The notes under the pieces were generated by a model. The model did no database searches. It worked only from the letters and a program-made list of their open reading frames with translations, and was not told the DNA's origin. A stretch of 64,000 nt of DNA, from the NCBI RefSeq assembly GCF_020171805.1, contig NZ_JAIVAF010000003.1, positions 806,001 to 870,000 on the forward strand, given 5' to 3'. This document shows, piece after piece, positions 42,669 to 54,105 of the stretch. Positions within the stretch are counted from its first letter, which is position 1; each line of letters opens with the position of its first letter. The stretch is from Guptibacillus algicola (GTDB lineage: Bacteria; Bacillota; Bacilli; Bacillales; Guptibacillaceae). The position numbers were made by a program, and so were the translations under genes.

Positions 42669-45362
42669 ATGAGTTGGTATAATATGACAGAACCAGAGGT
42701 GGCAGAAGAATTAGAAACGAATGTTGAAACTGGTATCAGCACGGAAGATGCGACAGAGAGACGAAAGGTCTTTGGTCCAAATGAGCTTGAGGAAGCAGAG
42801 CGGCCATCGTTATTCCTCATGTTTTTATCGCAGTTCAAAGATTTTATGGTCGTCGTCTTACTTGCAGCGACCCTAATATCGGGTCTTCTTGGTGAGTACC
42901 TTGATGCAATCGCGATCATCCTCATCATATTGGTCAATGGGATACTCGGGTTTGTCCAGGAGCGGAAAGCAGAAAAGTCGTTACAAGCATTAAAGCAACT
43001 ATCATCTCCACATATGAAAGTGTTGCGTGATTCCGCGTGGCTTTCAATACCTGCAAGAGAAGCTGTCGTTGGGGATATTGTTCGAATTGAAAGTGGAGAC
43101 CGTATCGGAGCAGATCTCAGAATCATCCATTGTCAGGAGCTGCAAATCGAAGAATCAGCACTAACTGGTGAATCGGTGCCTTCAAACAAACATCCAGAGC
43201 CGATACGAGAAGAAGGAGCAGGTCCTGGTGATCAACTTAATATGGGATTTATGGGGACCCTTGTAACGAAGGGGAAAGGAATTGGAATCGTTACCGCTAC
43301 AGGCATGAATACAGAGATGGGCAAAATCGCCCACTTGATTCAAAATGCTGATACACTTGAAACGCCATTGCAGCATCGCTTGGAGCAATTAGGAAAGATC
43401 CTAATAGCAGGAGCACTATTCTTAACAGCAATCGTTGTGTTACTGGGGATTTTTCAAGGACGAGATGTTTATGACATGTTCTTAGCAGGTGTATCGCTAG
43501 CCGTTGCAGCAATTCCAGAAGGACTTCCTGCCATCGTAACGATCGCCTTAGCGATAGGTATGCAAAAGATGATCAAACGAAGAGCGATCGTAAGAAAGCT
43601 GCCATCAGTAGAAACGTTAGGATGCGCAACAGTCATCTGTTCAGATAAGACAGGCACGCTGACTCAAAACAAAATGATGGTTACTAAGCTCTGGGCTGGT
43701 GGCCAAACGTGGAATGTGACGGGATCTGGATATTCTCCGTATGGAGACTTTTTCAAAGGAGATACGAGAGTATATTCTGATGATGAAAAGTCGTTAAAAC
43801 AGCTTTTAACATTTGGGCTGATTTGTAGCAATGCTAGAGTTCTTGAACAAGATGGAGACTACTATCTTGATGGAGACCCTACCGAAGGGGCGTTAGTAGC
43901 TGCTGCGATGAAAGCTGGCTTAACAGAAGAAGTTCGTGAAGAGGAATTTACGATTATTCAGGAGTTCCCGTTCGATTCCAACCGTAAGATGATGAGTGTA
44001 ATCGTAGAAGATCGATCAGGGAAACGATACGTCATTGCAAAAGGTGCACCTGATATCGTCTTAAAGCAATGTGGTTCTGTTCTTTGGAATGAAAGACAAG
44101 CGCCACTTCGTAAAAGCTATGAAAAACAAATACAAGATGAACTTACGTCTTTTGGTAACAATGCGCTTCGTACGATCGCCGTCGCTTTTAAGCCGATCCA
44201 AAATGAAGAGAGGCTTTTACATAGCGTACAGGCAGAATCAAGACTTACGTTTGTTGGCTTACAAGGGATGATCGATCCTCCTAGAGAAGAAGTGAAGCAA
44301 GCAGTAGAAGAGTGTAAAATCGCTGGAATTAAGACGATAATGATTACAGGTGACCATGTTACAACGGCAACAGCAATCGCTCGCAACCTCGGTATCTTGC
44401 CTGAAGATGGAAAGGTGATGGAGGGTAGTAAGCTATCTACTTATACTGTTGAAGAATTAGAAGATAACGTTGAAGATATATACGTATTTGCTCGTGTATC
44501 CCCTGAACATAAATTGAAAATCGTGAAAGCTCTTCAGAAAAAAGGGCATATCGTCGCTATGACTGGAGATGGGGTCAATGATGCGCCGGCCATAAAAGCC
44601 TCGAATATCGGCATATCGATGGGGCTAACCGGTACAGATGTAGCAAAAGAAGCATCCTCACTCATCTTGAGTGACGATAATTTTGCAACGATTCGAGCAG
44701 CTGTTGAAGAAGGTAGAAATATATACGAGAACATTCGTAAATTTATTCGATACCTTCTTGCTTCAAATGTTGGCGAAATCTTAGTGATGTTATTTGCCAT
44801 CCTTCTTGCGCTTCCGCTGCCACTAGTGCCAATTCAAATTCTATGGGTGAATTTAGTTACAGATGGCCTACCTGCAATGGCTCTAGGCCTTGACCCAGCA
44901 GAAGGGAATGTGATGAAAAGAAATCCACGTCACCCGAAAGAAGGGGTGTTTGCTAGAGGGCTAGGTTGGAAGATTATTTCACGGGGAATTATGATCGGGA
45001 TCTGTACTCTTGCAGCGTTCATGATCTGCTACGGTGAAAATCCTGATGAGCTTGTGAAAGCTCAAACGGTAGCATTCTCTACTCTTGTTCTTGCGCAGCT
45101 TATTCATGTGTTCGATTGTAGAAGTGAACGGTCCATTTTTCACAGAAATCCTTTTGAAAACAAAGCACTCGTCTTAGCAGTGCTATCATCGGTCGGTCTG
45201 CTTCTTGCAGTTATTTACTATGAACCACTCCAACCGATCTTTCATACAACATACCTCTCAATGAGAGAGTGGATGCTCATTCTTGTCTTCTCATGTATCC
45301 CAACCTTTCTTCTTGCAGGTTCAGTCTTCTTCAAAAGAAACATCCGTTTGAACAGAGGGTGA
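42669..45362 (+). CDS. yloB: P-type calcium-transporting ATPase (YloB-like)
   Basis: P2A-type ATPase predicted to export calcium. The 897-residue protein has the N-terminal cation-ATPase domain, the TGES motif ([11 protein letters not shown]), the PEGLPA helix-4 motif (IPEGLPAIV), phosphorylation Asp326 in [12 protein letters not shown], the hinge [13 protein letters not shown], and C-terminal membrane helices with NLVTDGLPA. In B. subtilis YloB is a sporulation-time calcium pump. ATG 42669 is chosen over a long upstream extension that would overlap divergent rqcH. Confidence 0.93.
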   Translation: MSWYNMTEPEVAEELETNVETGISTEDATERRKVFGPNELEEAERPSLFLMFLSQFKDFMVVVLLAATLISGLLGEYLDAIAIILIILVNGILGFVQERKAEKSLQALKQLSSPHMKVLRDSAWLSIPAREAVVGDIVRIESGDRIGADLRIIHCQELQIEESALTGESVPSNKHPEPIREEGAGPGDQLNMGFMGTLVTKGKGIGIVTATGMNTEMGKIAHLIQNADTLETPLQHRLEQLGKILIAGALFLTAIVVLLGIFQGRDVYDMFLAGVSLAVAAIPEGLPAIVTIALAIGMQKMIKRRAIVRKLPSVETLGCATVICSDKTGTLTQNKMMVTKLWAGGQTWNVTGSGYSPYGDFFKGDTRVYSDDEKSLKQLLTFGLICSNARVLEQDGDYYLDGDPTEGALVAAAMKAGLTEEVREEEFTIIQEFPFDSNRKMMSVIVEDRSGKRYVIAKGAPDIVLKQCGSVLWNERQAPLRKSYEKQIQDELTSFGNNALRTIAVAFKPIQNEERLLHSVQAESRLTFVGLQGMIDPPREEVKQAVEECKIAGIKTIMITGDHVTTATAIARNLGILPEDGKVMEGSKLSTYTVEELEDNVEDIYVFARVSPEHKLKIVKALQKKGHIVAMTGDGVNDAPAIKASNIGISMGLTGTDVAKEASSLILSDDNFATIRAAVEEGRNIYENIRKFIRYLLASNVGEILVMLFAILLALPLPLVPIQILWVNLVTDGLPAMALGLDPAEGNVMKRNPRHPKEGVFARGLGWKIISRGIMIGICTLAAFMICYGENPDELVKAQTVAFSTLVLAQLIHVFDCRSERSIFHRNPFENKALVLAVLSSVGLLLAVIYYEPLQPIFHTTYLSMREWMLILVFSCIPTFLLAGSVFFKRNIRLNRG

Positions 45363-45382
45363 TGTATCCCTCTGTTTTTTTA
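45351..45382 (+). terminator. Terminator after yloB
   Basis: Stem AACAGAGGG (45351-45359) with CCCTCTGTT (45368-45376) and seven T, overlapping the end of the coding sequence. Confidence 0.85.
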
Positions 45383-45442
45383 TTGAATTTACAGTTTATT
45401 TCATAAAAAGGGAGAATCCTAAATCGAGACGAAGTTATGACT

Positions 45443-45470
45443 TTGTTTCAGCTTTATGAAGTGGTACAAT
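45443..45470 (+). promoter_or_regulatory. Sigma-A promoter of the yloC-remA-gmk-rpoZ group
   Basis: TTGTTT (45443-45448), 16 bases, TACAAT (45465-45470), about 30 bases before the yloC start. Confidence 0.5.
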
Positions 45471-45499
45471 TGGATAGAATAGCTAATGGAAGTGATAGT

Positions 45500-46378
45500 A
45501 TGGTTAAGAGTATGACAGGGTATGGAAGAGCATCTACAGAATATAACGGTGTTCAAATAACTGTGGAAATAAAATCAGTTAATCATCGCTACTTCGATGT
45601 ATCCTTTAGAATGCCAAAATCTCTACTAGAGATGGAAACGAAATTCAAAAAGATCGTGCAGCAAAACGTTCATCGCGGTAAAGTAGATGTGTACATCCAG
45701 CTAGAAGGCTCAGCTATGGATTCAAATGAGTTACGAACTGATTGGAAGTTGCTCGATCAATACATAACGTTGTTAAAACAAGCCGGTGAACGGTACGAGT
45801 TAAAAGACGACCTTTCGATTTCTCAGTTAGTGAATCTCGAAGATGTTTTTCATGTGCAGCAAGGGGAAACATCCTTAGATAAAGTAGAAACTGGTATAGT
45901 TGATGCTCTTGAAGAGGCTGTAAATTCGTTGCTTTTGATGAGAAGTTCTGAAGGGATCTCCTTGAATGATGATATCCATTCAAAGCTAATCGAGATGGAA
46001 AAGAAAATAGAGCTTATCTCAGGAATGACTAGCGATGTTACAAAAGCTTTCGAAACGCGGATTCGGCATAAATTAGCTGAGTTTAAAGAACTAGAGGATG
46101 TTGATGAAGGACGAGTCTTAACAGAAGTTGCCCTTCTTGCCGATAAGGCAAGTATCGATGAAGAAATTACAAGACTTCGTAGTCATCTCATTCAGTTCCA
46201 TGATATTCTTACTACAGAAGGTGCAATCGGACGAAAGCTTGACTTCTTAGTGCAGGAGATAAATAGAGAGCTTAATACGATCGGTTCCAAATCTACTCAT
46301 CACATGATCAGCCAGTACGTGGTCGACCTGAAGAGTGAAGTTGAAAAGGTTCGTGAACAAGTTCAAAATATCGAATAG
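45500..46378 (+). CDS. yloC: YicC/YloC-family endoribonuclease
   Basis: A 292-residue protein with the family's N-terminal SMTGYGRAS motif, the NHRYFDVSFRMP segment, and the conserved C-terminal DUF1732 region (DEEITRLRSHLIQF, GRKLDFLVQEINRELNTIGSKS). E. coli YicC and B. subtilis YloC are reported endoribonucleases. ATG 45500 starts the conserved motif; the upstream extension contains the promoter. Confidence 0.9.
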   Translation: MVKSMTGYGRASTEYNGVQITVEIKSVNHRYFDVSFRMPKSLLEMETKFKKIVQQNVHRGKVDVYIQLEGSAMDSNELRTDWKLLDQYITLLKQAGERYELKDDLSISQLVNLEDVFHVQQGETSLDKVETGIVDALEEAVNSLLLMRSSEGISLNDDIHSKLIEMEKKIELISGMTSDVTKAFETRIRHKLAEFKELEDVDEGRVLTEVALLADKASIDEEITRLRSHLIQFHDILTTEGAIGRKLDFLVQEINRELNTIGSKSTHHMISQYVVDLKSEVEKVREQVQNIE

Positions 46379-46452
46379 TCTGCACGATATTCATCGTTTA
46401 AATTCACACAAACTGTGTAAAAATAGAATCGTGATTCCCGGGAGGAAAGACA

Positions 46453-46713
46453 ATGAGTATTAAATTGATTAACATTGGCTTTGGCAATATCGTCAACGCC
46501 AACCGAATTGTATCGATCGTTAGTCCAGAATCAGCACCTATTAAGCGAATTATTACGGTAGCTAGAGATCGTAATATGTTGGTTGATGCTACATACGGGC
46601 GAAGAACTCGTGCCGTTATTATCTCTGATAGTGATCATGTTATTTTATCAGCGGTTCAGCCAGAAACTGTAGCGCAGCGACTGATCAACAAAGACGAACT
46701 ATCAGATGAGTAG
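46453..46713 (+). CDS. remA: Extracellular matrix regulator RemA
   Basis: DNA-binding activator of biofilm matrix and osmoprotection operons in B. subtilis. The 86-residue protein is highly conserved: [20 protein letters not shown], the [19 protein letters not shown] core, and [26 protein letters not shown] precedes ATG. It sits between yloC and gmk as in B. subtilis (formerly ylzA). Confidence 0.96.
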   Translation: MSIKLINIGFGNIVNANRIVSIVSPESAPIKRIITVARDRNMLVDATYGRRTRAVIISDSDHVILSAVQPETVAQRLINKDELSDE

Positions 46714-46735
46714 GATTTAGAAAGTGGAGGTTAGT

Positions 46736-47347
46736 ATGAATAAAGATCGCGGATTACTAATTGTCCTTTCTGGCCCATCAGGAGTTGGAAAAGGAACAGT
46801 GAGAAAAGCGTTCATGCAGGATGCAGAGGAAGTGCAGTATTCAATTTCTGTTACCACTCGTAAACCGCGTGAAGGCGAAGTAAATGGAGTGGACTATTTC
46901 TTTAAATCACACTCTGAGTTTGAAGAAATGATTGAAAACAATAAACTACTTGAATACGCTCAATTCGTAGACAATTACTACGGAACACCTGTTGATTACG
47001 TAGAAGAAACGCTTGATTCAGGTAAAGATGTATTATTGGAAATCGAAGTTCAAGGAGCCAAACAGGTAAGAAAGCATTTCCCTGAAGGTGCCTTTATCTT
47101 CTTAATGCCACCGAGCCTTACTGAACTCAGAAGTCGAATTGTCAATCGTGGAACTGAAACAGACGATGTGATTGACAATCGGATGGGTGTTGCGAAAGAA
47201 GAGATTGAACTGATCGATCAGTACGATTATATCGTTGAAAACGATCAGGTTGAGCTTGCATGCGAAAGAATGAGAGCAATCATTACCGCAGAGCATTTAA
47301 GACGTGATCGTATTGCACATAATTATAAAAACGTAACGGAGGTATAA
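46736..47347 (+). CDS. gmk: Guanylate kinase
   Basis: Phosphorylates GMP to GDP with ATP; a target of (p)ppGpp in Firmicutes. The 203-residue protein has the P-loop GPSGVGKGT (about 13-21), the GMP-binding [19 protein letters not shown] segment, and the lid [14 protein letters not shown] 46736 follows GTGGAGG with good spacing; the GTG at 46724 is part of that RBS. Confidence 0.96.
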   Translation: MNKDRGLLIVLSGPSGVGKGTVRKAFMQDAEEVQYSISVTTRKPREGEVNGVDYFFKSHSEFEEMIENNKLLEYAQFVDNYYGTPVDYVEETLDSGKDVLLEIEVQGAKQVRKHFPEGAFIFLMPPSLTELRSRIVNRGTETDDVIDNRMGVAKEEIELIDQYDYIVENDQVELACERMRAIITAEHLRRDRIAHNYKNVTEV

Positions 47348-47350
47348 ACT

Positions 47351-47557
47351 ATGATCTTATATCCATCAATCGACTCATTAATGGACAGAATTGACTCCAA
47401 ATACACGCTCGTAACCCTTTCGGCAAAGCGAGCTCGTATCATTCAGCAAACTGAGAATGTTTATGTTGACCACCCTAAGTCCGAAAAGCCAGTAGGTAAA
47501 GCGCTAGAAGAAGTAATGGACGGCAAATTGTTAGCAGATGGAATGATACACGACTAG
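47351..47557 (+). CDS. rpoZ: RNA polymerase omega subunit
   Basis: Small RNA polymerase subunit that stabilises the beta' fold. The 68-residue protein begins [20 protein letters not shown] and contains [10 protein letters not shown], both typical of Firmicute omega. It starts three bases after gmk, the usual gmk-rpoZ pairing, and is followed by a terminator. Confidence 0.94.
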   Translation: MILYPSIDSLMDRIDSKYTLVTLSAKRARIIQQTENVYVDHPKSEKPVGKALEEVMDGKLLADGMIHD

Positions 47558-47563
47558 TAGAAG

Positions 47564-47596
47564 TAACAACCTATGAGAATAGGTTGTTATTTTTTT
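47564..47596 (+). terminator. Terminator after rpoZ
   Basis: Eleven-bp stem TAACAACCTAT (47564-47574) with ATAGGTTGTTA (47579-47589) and a run of T. Confidence 0.9.
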
Positions 47597-47670
47597 CATA
47601 AAAGAAAACAGCTATCTTGAGTAAACCGTAACATTATTATGTTAACTAGTATGATGGAAGGTGAAATAAA

Positions 47671-48879
47671 ATGAGTCTGAAAGGAAAAAGAATAATGCTA
47701 TGTGTAAGTGGTGGTATTGCGGTTTTCAAAGCAGCTGCACTTACAAGCAAGCTATACCAGGAAGGTGCAGAGGTTAAGGTTTTGATGACAGATTCAGCAT
47801 CTCAATTTGTAACACCTCTCACATTTCAAACCCTCTCTAGAAATGATGTTTATACTGACACGTTTGAAGAAAAAGATCCATCCTCTGTTGCTCATATCGA
47901 CCTTGCGGATTGGGCAGATCTCGTTCTCATAGCACCTGCTACAGCAAACATGATCGGAAAGTTATCGAATGGAATTGCAGACGATATGATGTCTACTACC
48001 CTATTAGCTACACAGGCTCCAATCTTTGTAGCACCAGCAATGAATGTACATATGTATGAGCACCCCGCTGTCTTACGAAATATGGCAGTGTTAAAAGAAT
48101 TTGGCTGTCATTTTCTTGAGCCTGGAGAAGGATTATTAGCGTGTGGCTATGTAGGCAAGGGCCGTATGGCTGAGCCAGAGGATATTTTATCAACATTGCA
48201 AACGTATTTTAATGAAGATACAAGAGACCTCAAAGGTAAGCACGTTATGATTACTGCAGGACCTACCCGTGAACCTGTTGACCCAGTTAGGTATTTCACG
48301 AATTATTCTTCTGGGAAAATGGGATTTGCATTAGCGGAACAAGCATCATTAAGAGGAGCGGAAGTCACATTGATTGCAGGGCCCGTTCAACTTACAACGC
48401 CAGCAGGTGTAAACCGAATCGATGTCTTAACTGCTGATGAGATGTACCACGCTGCAATGGAAGTATCAGTGCAAGCAGATATCATTATTAAAGCAGCAGC
48501 CGTTGCTGATTATCGCCCAATTACGGTATCAAAAGAGAAAGTTAAGAAATCAGATGATTCGATTGCGATCGAGATGGAACGTACAAAGGATATCTTATCT
48601 TCATTAGGAGAGAAGAAAGACAATCAAGTGCTTATTGGGTTTGCTGCAGAATCAGAAAAAGTCGAAGAATACGCTTGGAAGAAGCTTCAGAAGAAAAATC
48701 TCGACCTTGTTTGTGCAAACAACATCACGAGTGAAGGTGCGGGGTTCGATAAGGATACAAACATCATGACGTTGATTAGAAAAGACGGAGAACAGATCCA
48801 CCTTCCGCTTCAATCGAAGCATGATGTAGCAAACAAAATCCTCGATGAAGCGATCCGACTGGACGGCGATTTTCGATGA
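47671..48879 (+). CDS. coaBC: Bifunctional phosphopantothenoylcysteine decarboxylase / synthase CoaBC
   Basis: Two consecutive steps of coenzyme A synthesis. The 402-residue protein has an N-terminal FMN-dependent CoaC half (CVSGGIAVFKAA, the PAMNVHMYEHPAV motif and the active Cys in ACGYVGKGRM) and a C-terminal CTP-dependent CoaB half (TAGPTREPVDPVRYFTN, SSGKMG). It overlaps priA by four bases (ATGA). Confidence 0.96.
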   Translation: MSLKGKRIMLCVSGGIAVFKAAALTSKLYQEGAEVKVLMTDSASQFVTPLTFQTLSRNDVYTDTFEEKDPSSVAHIDLADWADLVLIAPATANMIGKLSNGIADDMMSTTLLATQAPIFVAPAMNVHMYEHPAVLRNMAVLKEFGCHFLEPGEGLLACGYVGKGRMAEPEDILSTLQTYFNEDTRDLKGKHVMITAGPTREPVDPVRYFTNYSSGKMGFALAEQASLRGAEVTLIAGPVQLTTPAGVNRIDVLTADEMYHAAMEVSVQADIIIKAAAVADYRPITVSKEKVKKSDDSIAIEMERTKDILSSLGEKKDNQVLIGFAAESEKVEEYAWKKLQKKNLDLVCANNITSEGAGFDKDTNIMTLIRKDGEQIHLPLQSKHDVANKILDEAIRLDGDFR

Positions 48880-51275
48880 TTGCACGGGTAATCGTCGATG
48901 TTCCTGCAAATCAAACAGATCGCTTGTTTGATTATGCGATTCCAGAAGCCTTAGAAGACCTTATTGAACCGGGAATGAGGGTGGTCGTGCCATTCGGGCC
49001 ACGAAAAATTCAAGGCTTTGTCATTAGTGTCGAACAGGAATCGGAACTGGACAAACTAAAAGAATTAGAAGAAATAAAGGACGTTACACCTGTATTAACA
49101 CCAGAACTGTTAGATTTAGGTTTCTGGTTAACAGAAAAGACGCTTTGCTATGCTGTGTCTGCATTTCAGGCAATGTTGCCAGCAGCGATGAAAGCAAACG
49201 TAACGAAAACGGTTATACCAGGTCAAAACTTTGATGAAGAGGCTGCTTGGGGCAGGATGCTCTCCTCTAACGGAATCAAATGGGATGAATTCTTATCCCA
49301 CTTTACCCATAAAGACTTAAATCGAGCGATCAAGAACGATGAACTAGAAGTAAGGTACGACGTAAAAGAAAAAACAGCCCCCAAAACTCAATTAGCCATT
49401 TCCACTCAATTAAATGGGGAAGAGCTTTCAATTGAAAAAGAAAAGATGGGAAAACGTGCTTTAAAGCAACAGGAAATCATTCAATATTTTATTGATCATA
49501 AAGGAGCCGTTTCTTACAAAGAGCTTATGGGGACGTTAGATACCACTCGATCAACGATCAAAGCACTTGTATCTAAATCTATCTTGAAAGAAGAAGAAGT
49601 CGAGCTATATCGAGATCCATATGAAGGAAGAAGTTTTGCTCCTTCTGAACCGCTAGAGTTAACCGACCTCCAGCAGGAAGCGATCACACCGATCTTAAGT
49701 AGCATAGAAAACAATCAGCATCGCACATTCTTAATTCATGGCGTTACAGGTAGTGGGAAAACTGAAATCTACCTTCAATCGATCCACAAAGTTTTAAATG
49801 ATGGTAAAGAAGCGATTGTTCTTGTACCCGAAATCTCACTTACCCCTCAGATGGTAAACCGTTTTAAAAGTCGGTTCGGATCGAATGTTGCTGTGTTGCA
49901 CAGTGGGCTGTCTCGAGGCGAAAAGTACGACGAGTGGAGAAAGATTCACCGTGGTGAAGTAAAGGTAGTCGTAGGTGCAAGGTCAGCCGTATTCGCGCCG
50001 TTCAAAAATCTCGGTATCATCATTATTGATGAAGAGCATGAAGGAAGCTATAAGCAAGAAGAAAACCCTCGCTATCATGCGAGAGATGTTGCGATTAAGC
50101 GTGGGGAAAATCACAAATGTCCAATCGTATTAGGAAGTGCAACACCTTCACTCGAATCCTATGCACGAGCGACGAAGGGCGTATACTCTTTACTGGAGCT
50201 ACTTCATCGCGTCAATAATCAACAAATGCCTGAAGTGTCGATCGTCGATATGAGAGAAGAGCTAAGATCAGGTAATCGTTCCATGTTTTCGAATGAGCTC
50301 TACGACAAACTGCAGGACCGATTGATGAAAAAAGAGCAAAGTGTTCTGTTTCTAAATAGAAGAGGATATTCAACATTCGTCATGTGTCGAGATTGTGGGT
50401 TTGTTGTAGAGTGTCCTCATTGTGATATCAGTTTAACTTACCATAAGATTAACGGGACGATGCGTTGTCATTATTGTGGATTTGAAGAACCACTTCCATC
50501 ATCATGTCCTGAGTGTGAAAGCGAACATATTCGTTTCTTTGGTACGGGTACACAGCGAGTTGAAGAAGAATTAACGAAAATCCTACCAGAAGCACGTGTA
50601 GTTAGGATGGATGTTGATACAACGAGGCGTAAAGGCTCTCACGAGAAGCTTCTTACACAATTTGGTGAAGGAAAAGCTGATATATTACTAGGAACGCAGA
50701 TGATTGCGAAAGGACTCGATTTTCCTAACGTGACCCTCGTAGGGGTACTAGCAGGAGATGCTATGCTTCACATCCCTGATTTTCGTGCATCTGAAAAGAC
50801 CTTTCAACTCCTTACTCAAGTAAGTGGTCGCGCTGGTCGTCATATCTTACCAGGTGAAGTCGTTGTACAATCCTATACTCCTGAACATTATAGTATCGAA
50901 CTAGCGTCGAAGCATGATTACAATTCTTTTTATCAGCGTGAAATGGTGATGAGAAAGCAATATGGGTATCCACCTTTCTATTTTCTTGCCATGGTGAACA
51001 TTTCACATGAAGAATTAACAAAAACAGTCGATGTGACAGAAAAGATATCGGACTTTCTTAAATCGAACCTGTCTCCGGAATGTGTTGTCCTAGGCCCCGT
51101 AGCATCAGCAATCCCAAGGATTAAAGATAGATATCGCTATCAATGCATGATAAAATACAAAACTGAACCAAAATTGCATCATTCTCTAAAAGAAATTCAA
51201 AAACATTACGCGAAAGAAATGACGCGAGGGCAACTTCAGATTACGATAGATACGCAGCCCTACATGATGATGTAG
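48876..51275 (+). CDS. priA: Primosomal replication-restart helicase PriA
   Basis: 3'-to-5' helicase that reloads the replisome at stalled forks. The 799-residue protein has the N-terminal DNA-binding domain, Walker A GVTGSGKTEIY, the DEEH box (IIDEEHEGSYKQ), eight-cysteine zinc region (CRDCGF, CPHC, CHYCG, CPEC), and C-terminal helicase motifs GTQMIAKGLDFPNV and QVSGRAGR. Length and order match the family. Confidence 0.97.
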   Translation: MIARVIVDVPANQTDRLFDYAIPEALEDLIEPGMRVVVPFGPRKIQGFVISVEQESELDKLKELEEIKDVTPVLTPELLDLGFWLTEKTLCYAVSAFQAMLPAAMKANVTKTVIPGQNFDEEAAWGRMLSSNGIKWDEFLSHFTHKDLNRAIKNDELEVRYDVKEKTAPKTQLAISTQLNGEELSIEKEKMGKRALKQQEIIQYFIDHKGAVSYKELMGTLDTTRSTIKALVSKSILKEEEVELYRDPYEGRSFAPSEPLELTDLQQEAITPILSSIENNQHRTFLIHGVTGSGKTEIYLQSIHKVLNDGKEAIVLVPEISLTPQMVNRFKSRFGSNVAVLHSGLSRGEKYDEWRKIHRGEVKVVVGARSAVFAPFKNLGIIIIDEEHEGSYKQEENPRYHARDVAIKRGENHKCPIVLGSATPSLESYARATKGVYSLLELLHRVNNQQMPEVSIVDMREELRSGNRSMFSNELYDKLQDRLMKKEQSVLFLNRRGYSTFVMCRDCGFVVECPHCDISLTYHKINGTMRCHYCGFEEPLPSSCPECESEHIRFFGTGTQRVEEELTKILPEARVVRMDVDTTRRKGSHEKLLTQFGEGKADILLGTQMIAKGLDFPNVTLVGVLAGDAMLHIPDFRASEKTFQLLTQVSGRAGRHILPGEVVVQSYTPEHYSIELASKHDYNSFYQREMVMRKQYGYPPFYFLAMVNISHEELTKTVDVTEKISDFLKSNLSPECVVLGPVASAIPRIKDRYRYQCMIKYKTEPKLHHSLKEIQKHYAKEMTRGQLQITIDTQPYMMM

Positions 51276-51299
51276 ACTTGTTCGAAAGGAAGAAATAAT

Positions 51300-51776
51300 T
51301 TGGCTATAAGAAAAATTGTGTTACACCCAGATGAAGTTCTAGAAAAAGAATGTGAGACTGTCAAAACGTTTGATGACAATCTCCATCACCTATTAGATGA
51401 TATGTTTGAAACAATGTACGATGCAGAAGGTGTCGGTCTTGCTGCTCCACAAATCGGAATCGAGAAGCAAGTTGCAGTGATCGATACTCGTGAAGAAGAG
51501 CCGCTTGAAATCATAAACCCTGTGATTCAAAAAGCAACTGGAGGCGAGGTGGATCTCGAAGGGTGTTTAAGCTTCCCAGGCTTGTTCGGTGAAGTTGAAC
51601 GTCCCTATCGCATCGTTCTAACTGCACAAGATCGAAACGGAAAAGAATTCAAATTAAAAGCAGAAGGGTTCTTTGCAAGAGCCATACAGCATGAGATCGA
51701 CCATCTTCACGGCGTTCTATTTACTGAAAAAGTGATAAGATACGTGGATTTAGAGGCGGAAGGAAGTGAGCGATAA
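51300..51776 (+). CDS. def: Peptide deformylase
   Basis: Metalloenzyme removing the N-formyl group from nascent proteins. The 158-residue protein has all three motifs: [10 protein letters not shown] (44-53), EGCLSFPG with metal ligand Cys89, and QHEIDHLHG with His131 and His135. The start is TTG, with GAAAGGAAG upstream. Next to fmt, which adds the formyl group, the usual pairing. Confidence 0.96.
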   Translation: MAIRKIVLHPDEVLEKECETVKTFDDNLHHLLDDMFETMYDAEGVGLAAPQIGIEKQVAVIDTREEEPLEIINPVIQKATGGEVDLEGCLSFPGLFGEVERPYRIVLTAQDRNGKEFKLKAEGFFARAIQHEIDHLHGVLFTEKVIRYVDLEAEGSER

Positions 51777-51777
51777 T

Positions 51778-52722
51778 ATGAATATTGTTTTTATGGGAAC
51801 GCCAGATTTTTCAGTCCCTGTTTTAGATATGTTGGTTGAGGAAGGGTATACCATTTCAGGTGTAGTTACACAACCTGATCGACCGAAAGGAAGGAAGCGA
51901 ACGCTAACTCCACCACCTGTTAAAGTAGCTGCAGAAAAGCATGGGTTACCAGTTTTACAGCCTGAGAAAGTGAAAGAACCAGATCAACTCAAGGAAATTC
52001 TTGACCTTAAGCCTGATTTGATTGTAACGGCTGCATTCGGACAGATTCTACCGAAAGAGTTGCTTGATGCACCAGAGCACGGATGCATTAATGTGCATGC
52101 TTCCTTATTACCTGCGCTTCGAGGCGGTGCGCCTATCCATTATTCGATTCTTCAAGGTAAGAAAGAGACAGGCATCACCATCATGTATATGGTAGAGAAA
52201 TTAGATGCAGGTGACATCCTAACTCAATCTGTTGTACCGATTGATGAGCGTGATCACACTGGTATCCTTCATGACAAGCTTAGCGTGTCAGGCGCACAGC
52301 TCTTGAAAGAAACGATACCTGAGTTATTAAAAGGCAACATCACTCCAGTGAAGCAAAAGGATGAAGAAGCAACGTTCGCACCAAATATCAAGCGGAACCT
52401 TGAAAGAATTGACTGGAGCAAAACGGGTGAAGAAATTTATAACCAGATCCGTGGTCTCCATCCTTGGCCGGTGGCATTTACACACTATGAAGGCAATGTA
52501 ATGAAGGTCTGGTGGGGTGAAAAAGTGGAAAATGAAGAACAAACTACCCCAGGCACTGTTCTCTATACGGAAGCTGACGGTCCTGTAGTAGCTACTGGGA
52601 ATACGACAGCGATTAAACTCACTGAAATACAGCCAGCTGGCAAAAAGCGAATGAGCGCTTCACAATATTTACAGGGCCGTACGTTTGAAAAAGGGTCTCT
52701 ATTTGGTGAGCAACATGACTAA
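51778..52722 (+). CDS. fmt: Methionyl-tRNA formyltransferase
   Basis: Formylates initiator Met-tRNA with 10-formyl-THF. The 314-residue protein starts [15 protein letters not shown], has the catalytic [14 protein letters not shown] motif and the C-terminal OB-like tRNA-binding domain (from about 207). ATG 51778 matches the family; the in-frame GTG at 51766 would add four residues. It overlaps rsmB by eight bases. Confidence 0.96.
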   Translation: MNIVFMGTPDFSVPVLDMLVEEGYTISGVVTQPDRPKGRKRTLTPPPVKVAAEKHGLPVLQPEKVKEPDQLKEILDLKPDLIVTAAFGQILPKELLDAPEHGCINVHASLLPALRGGAPIHYSILQGKKETGITIMYMVEKLDAGDILTQSVVPIDERDHTGILHDKLSVSGAQLLKETIPELLKGNITPVKQKDEEATFAPNIKRNLERIDWSKTGEEIYNQIRGLHPWPVAFTHYEGNVMKVWWGEKVENEEQTTPGTVLYTEADGPVVATGNTTAIKLTEIQPAGKKRMSASQYLQGRTFEKGSLFGEQHD

Positions 52723-54052
52723 TGTGAGAGAAGCGGCATTAGACGTAATCGAAAAGATCAACAAAAACCAGGCATACAGTAACTTGTTGTTGAATGAAAC
52801 GATTAACAAGCATAAATTGAATCGAAAAGATATCGGTCTCTTAACTGAAATCGTTTATGGTACGATTCAGCGCCAGAAGACGCTCGACTTTTATCTCGAT
52901 GACTTTTTAACAAACCGTAAGAAGATACAGCCTTGGGTGATCTCTCTTTTACATCTATCACTTTATCAAATGACATACCTCGATCGCGTTCCTGATCGAG
53001 CGGTTATCCATGAAGCGGTAGAAATTGCGAAGAAACGTGGACATAAGGGAATCAGCGGCATGGTGAACGGAGTCCTACGTAATGTGCAACGAAAGGGTCT
53101 TAAAGATTTCAGCTCCATTTCAGATGATGCTGAAAGAATTTCAATAGAGAAAAGTCATCCGCTATGGCTCGTGCAGCGCTGGATTGAGCAATTTGGAATA
53201 GCTGAGACAGAAGCGATGTGTGATGAGAACCTTCAAGCACCTTATGTGACAGCAAGGGTGAACACGATGAAGACAACAGTCGATAACGTGTTGAACGATT
53301 TATCTGAAGCTGGTTTAGATGTTATAAAAGGTGAGCTTTCAGAAGACGCCATTAAAGTCGTTCAAGGTCACTTAATCGAAACAGATGTTTACAAAAGAGG
53401 AGAAGTCACCATACAAGATGAAAGCTCGATGCTTGTAGCACGAGCACTCGATATTGAATCTGGTCAAGCGGTTCTTGATGCTTGTGCAGCTCCAGGAGGA
53501 AAGACTACCCATATCGCTGAACGCTTACAAGGACAAGGGTACGTTCAATCTCTTGATCTTCATGACCATAAAATTAAGCTTATAAAGAAACAAGCAGAAC
53601 GTCTAGGACTTACGAATGTGGAAGCGAAAGCACTAGACAGTCGTCTTGTAACTGATGAATTCGAAGGAAATTCGTTTGATCGCATTCTTGTTGATGCACC
53701 ATGTACAGGGTTTGGTGTGCTGAGAAGAAAGCCAGACATCAAATGGTCAAAAAAACCTGAGGACGTCGAAAGGATTACGTCTGTTCAAAGGGGAATTTTG
53801 GATTCACAGGCTTCTCTTGTAAAACCTGGTGGAAAATTGGTTTATAGTACGTGTACAATAGAAGAAGCTGAAAATCAGGAAATCGTAGCATCATTTCTTA
53901 AAGAGCATCCTGAGTTTTCATTTGATACAACAATGAAAGAACGACTTCCAAAGAAGGTAGAGGCTTATGTTGATGGAGGGGAGCTCCAACTGTTACCTCA
54001 CTACTTTGGAACAGATGGTTTCTATATTGCAACGTTGACCAAAGATAGCTAA
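52715..54052 (+). CDS. rsmB: 16S rRNA (cytosine-967-C5) methyltransferase RsmB
   Basis: Methylates C967 of 16S rRNA. The 445-residue protein has an N-terminal NusB-like RNA-binding domain ([20 protein letters not shown] to about 140) and a C-terminal NOL1/NOP2/Sun domain with SAM motif [15 protein letters not shown], the [15 protein letters not shown] motif and catalytic [11 protein letters not shown]. In B. subtilis rlmN follows; here stp does after 53 bases. Confidence 0.95.
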   Translation: MTNVREAALDVIEKINKNQAYSNLLLNETINKHKLNRKDIGLLTEIVYGTIQRQKTLDFYLDDFLTNRKKIQPWVISLLHLSLYQMTYLDRVPDRAVIHEAVEIAKKRGHKGISGMVNGVLRNVQRKGLKDFSSISDDAERISIEKSHPLWLVQRWIEQFGIAETEAMCDENLQAPYVTARVNTMKTTVDNVLNDLSEAGLDVIKGELSEDAIKVVQGHLIETDVYKRGEVTIQDESSMLVARALDIESGQAVLDACAAPGGKTTHIAERLQGQGYVQSLDLHDHKIKLIKKQAERLGLTNVEAKALDSRLVTDEFEGNSFDRILVDAPCTGFGVLRRKPDIKWSKKPEDVERITSVQRGILDSQASLVKPGGKLVYSTCTIEEAENQEIVASFLKEHPEFSFDTTMKERLPKKVEAYVDGGELQLLPHYFGTDGFYIATLTKDS

Positions 54053-54105
54053 ACAGGCTTTGCTTAAAGAACCTATATAGTGGATAAAAGAGACGGGGTG
54101 ACCAC

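Noticed and set aside
42563-43126. 187-codon - strand open frame
   Set aside because: Lies opposite the ATPase gene in a shadow frame; low-complexity composition and no family features.
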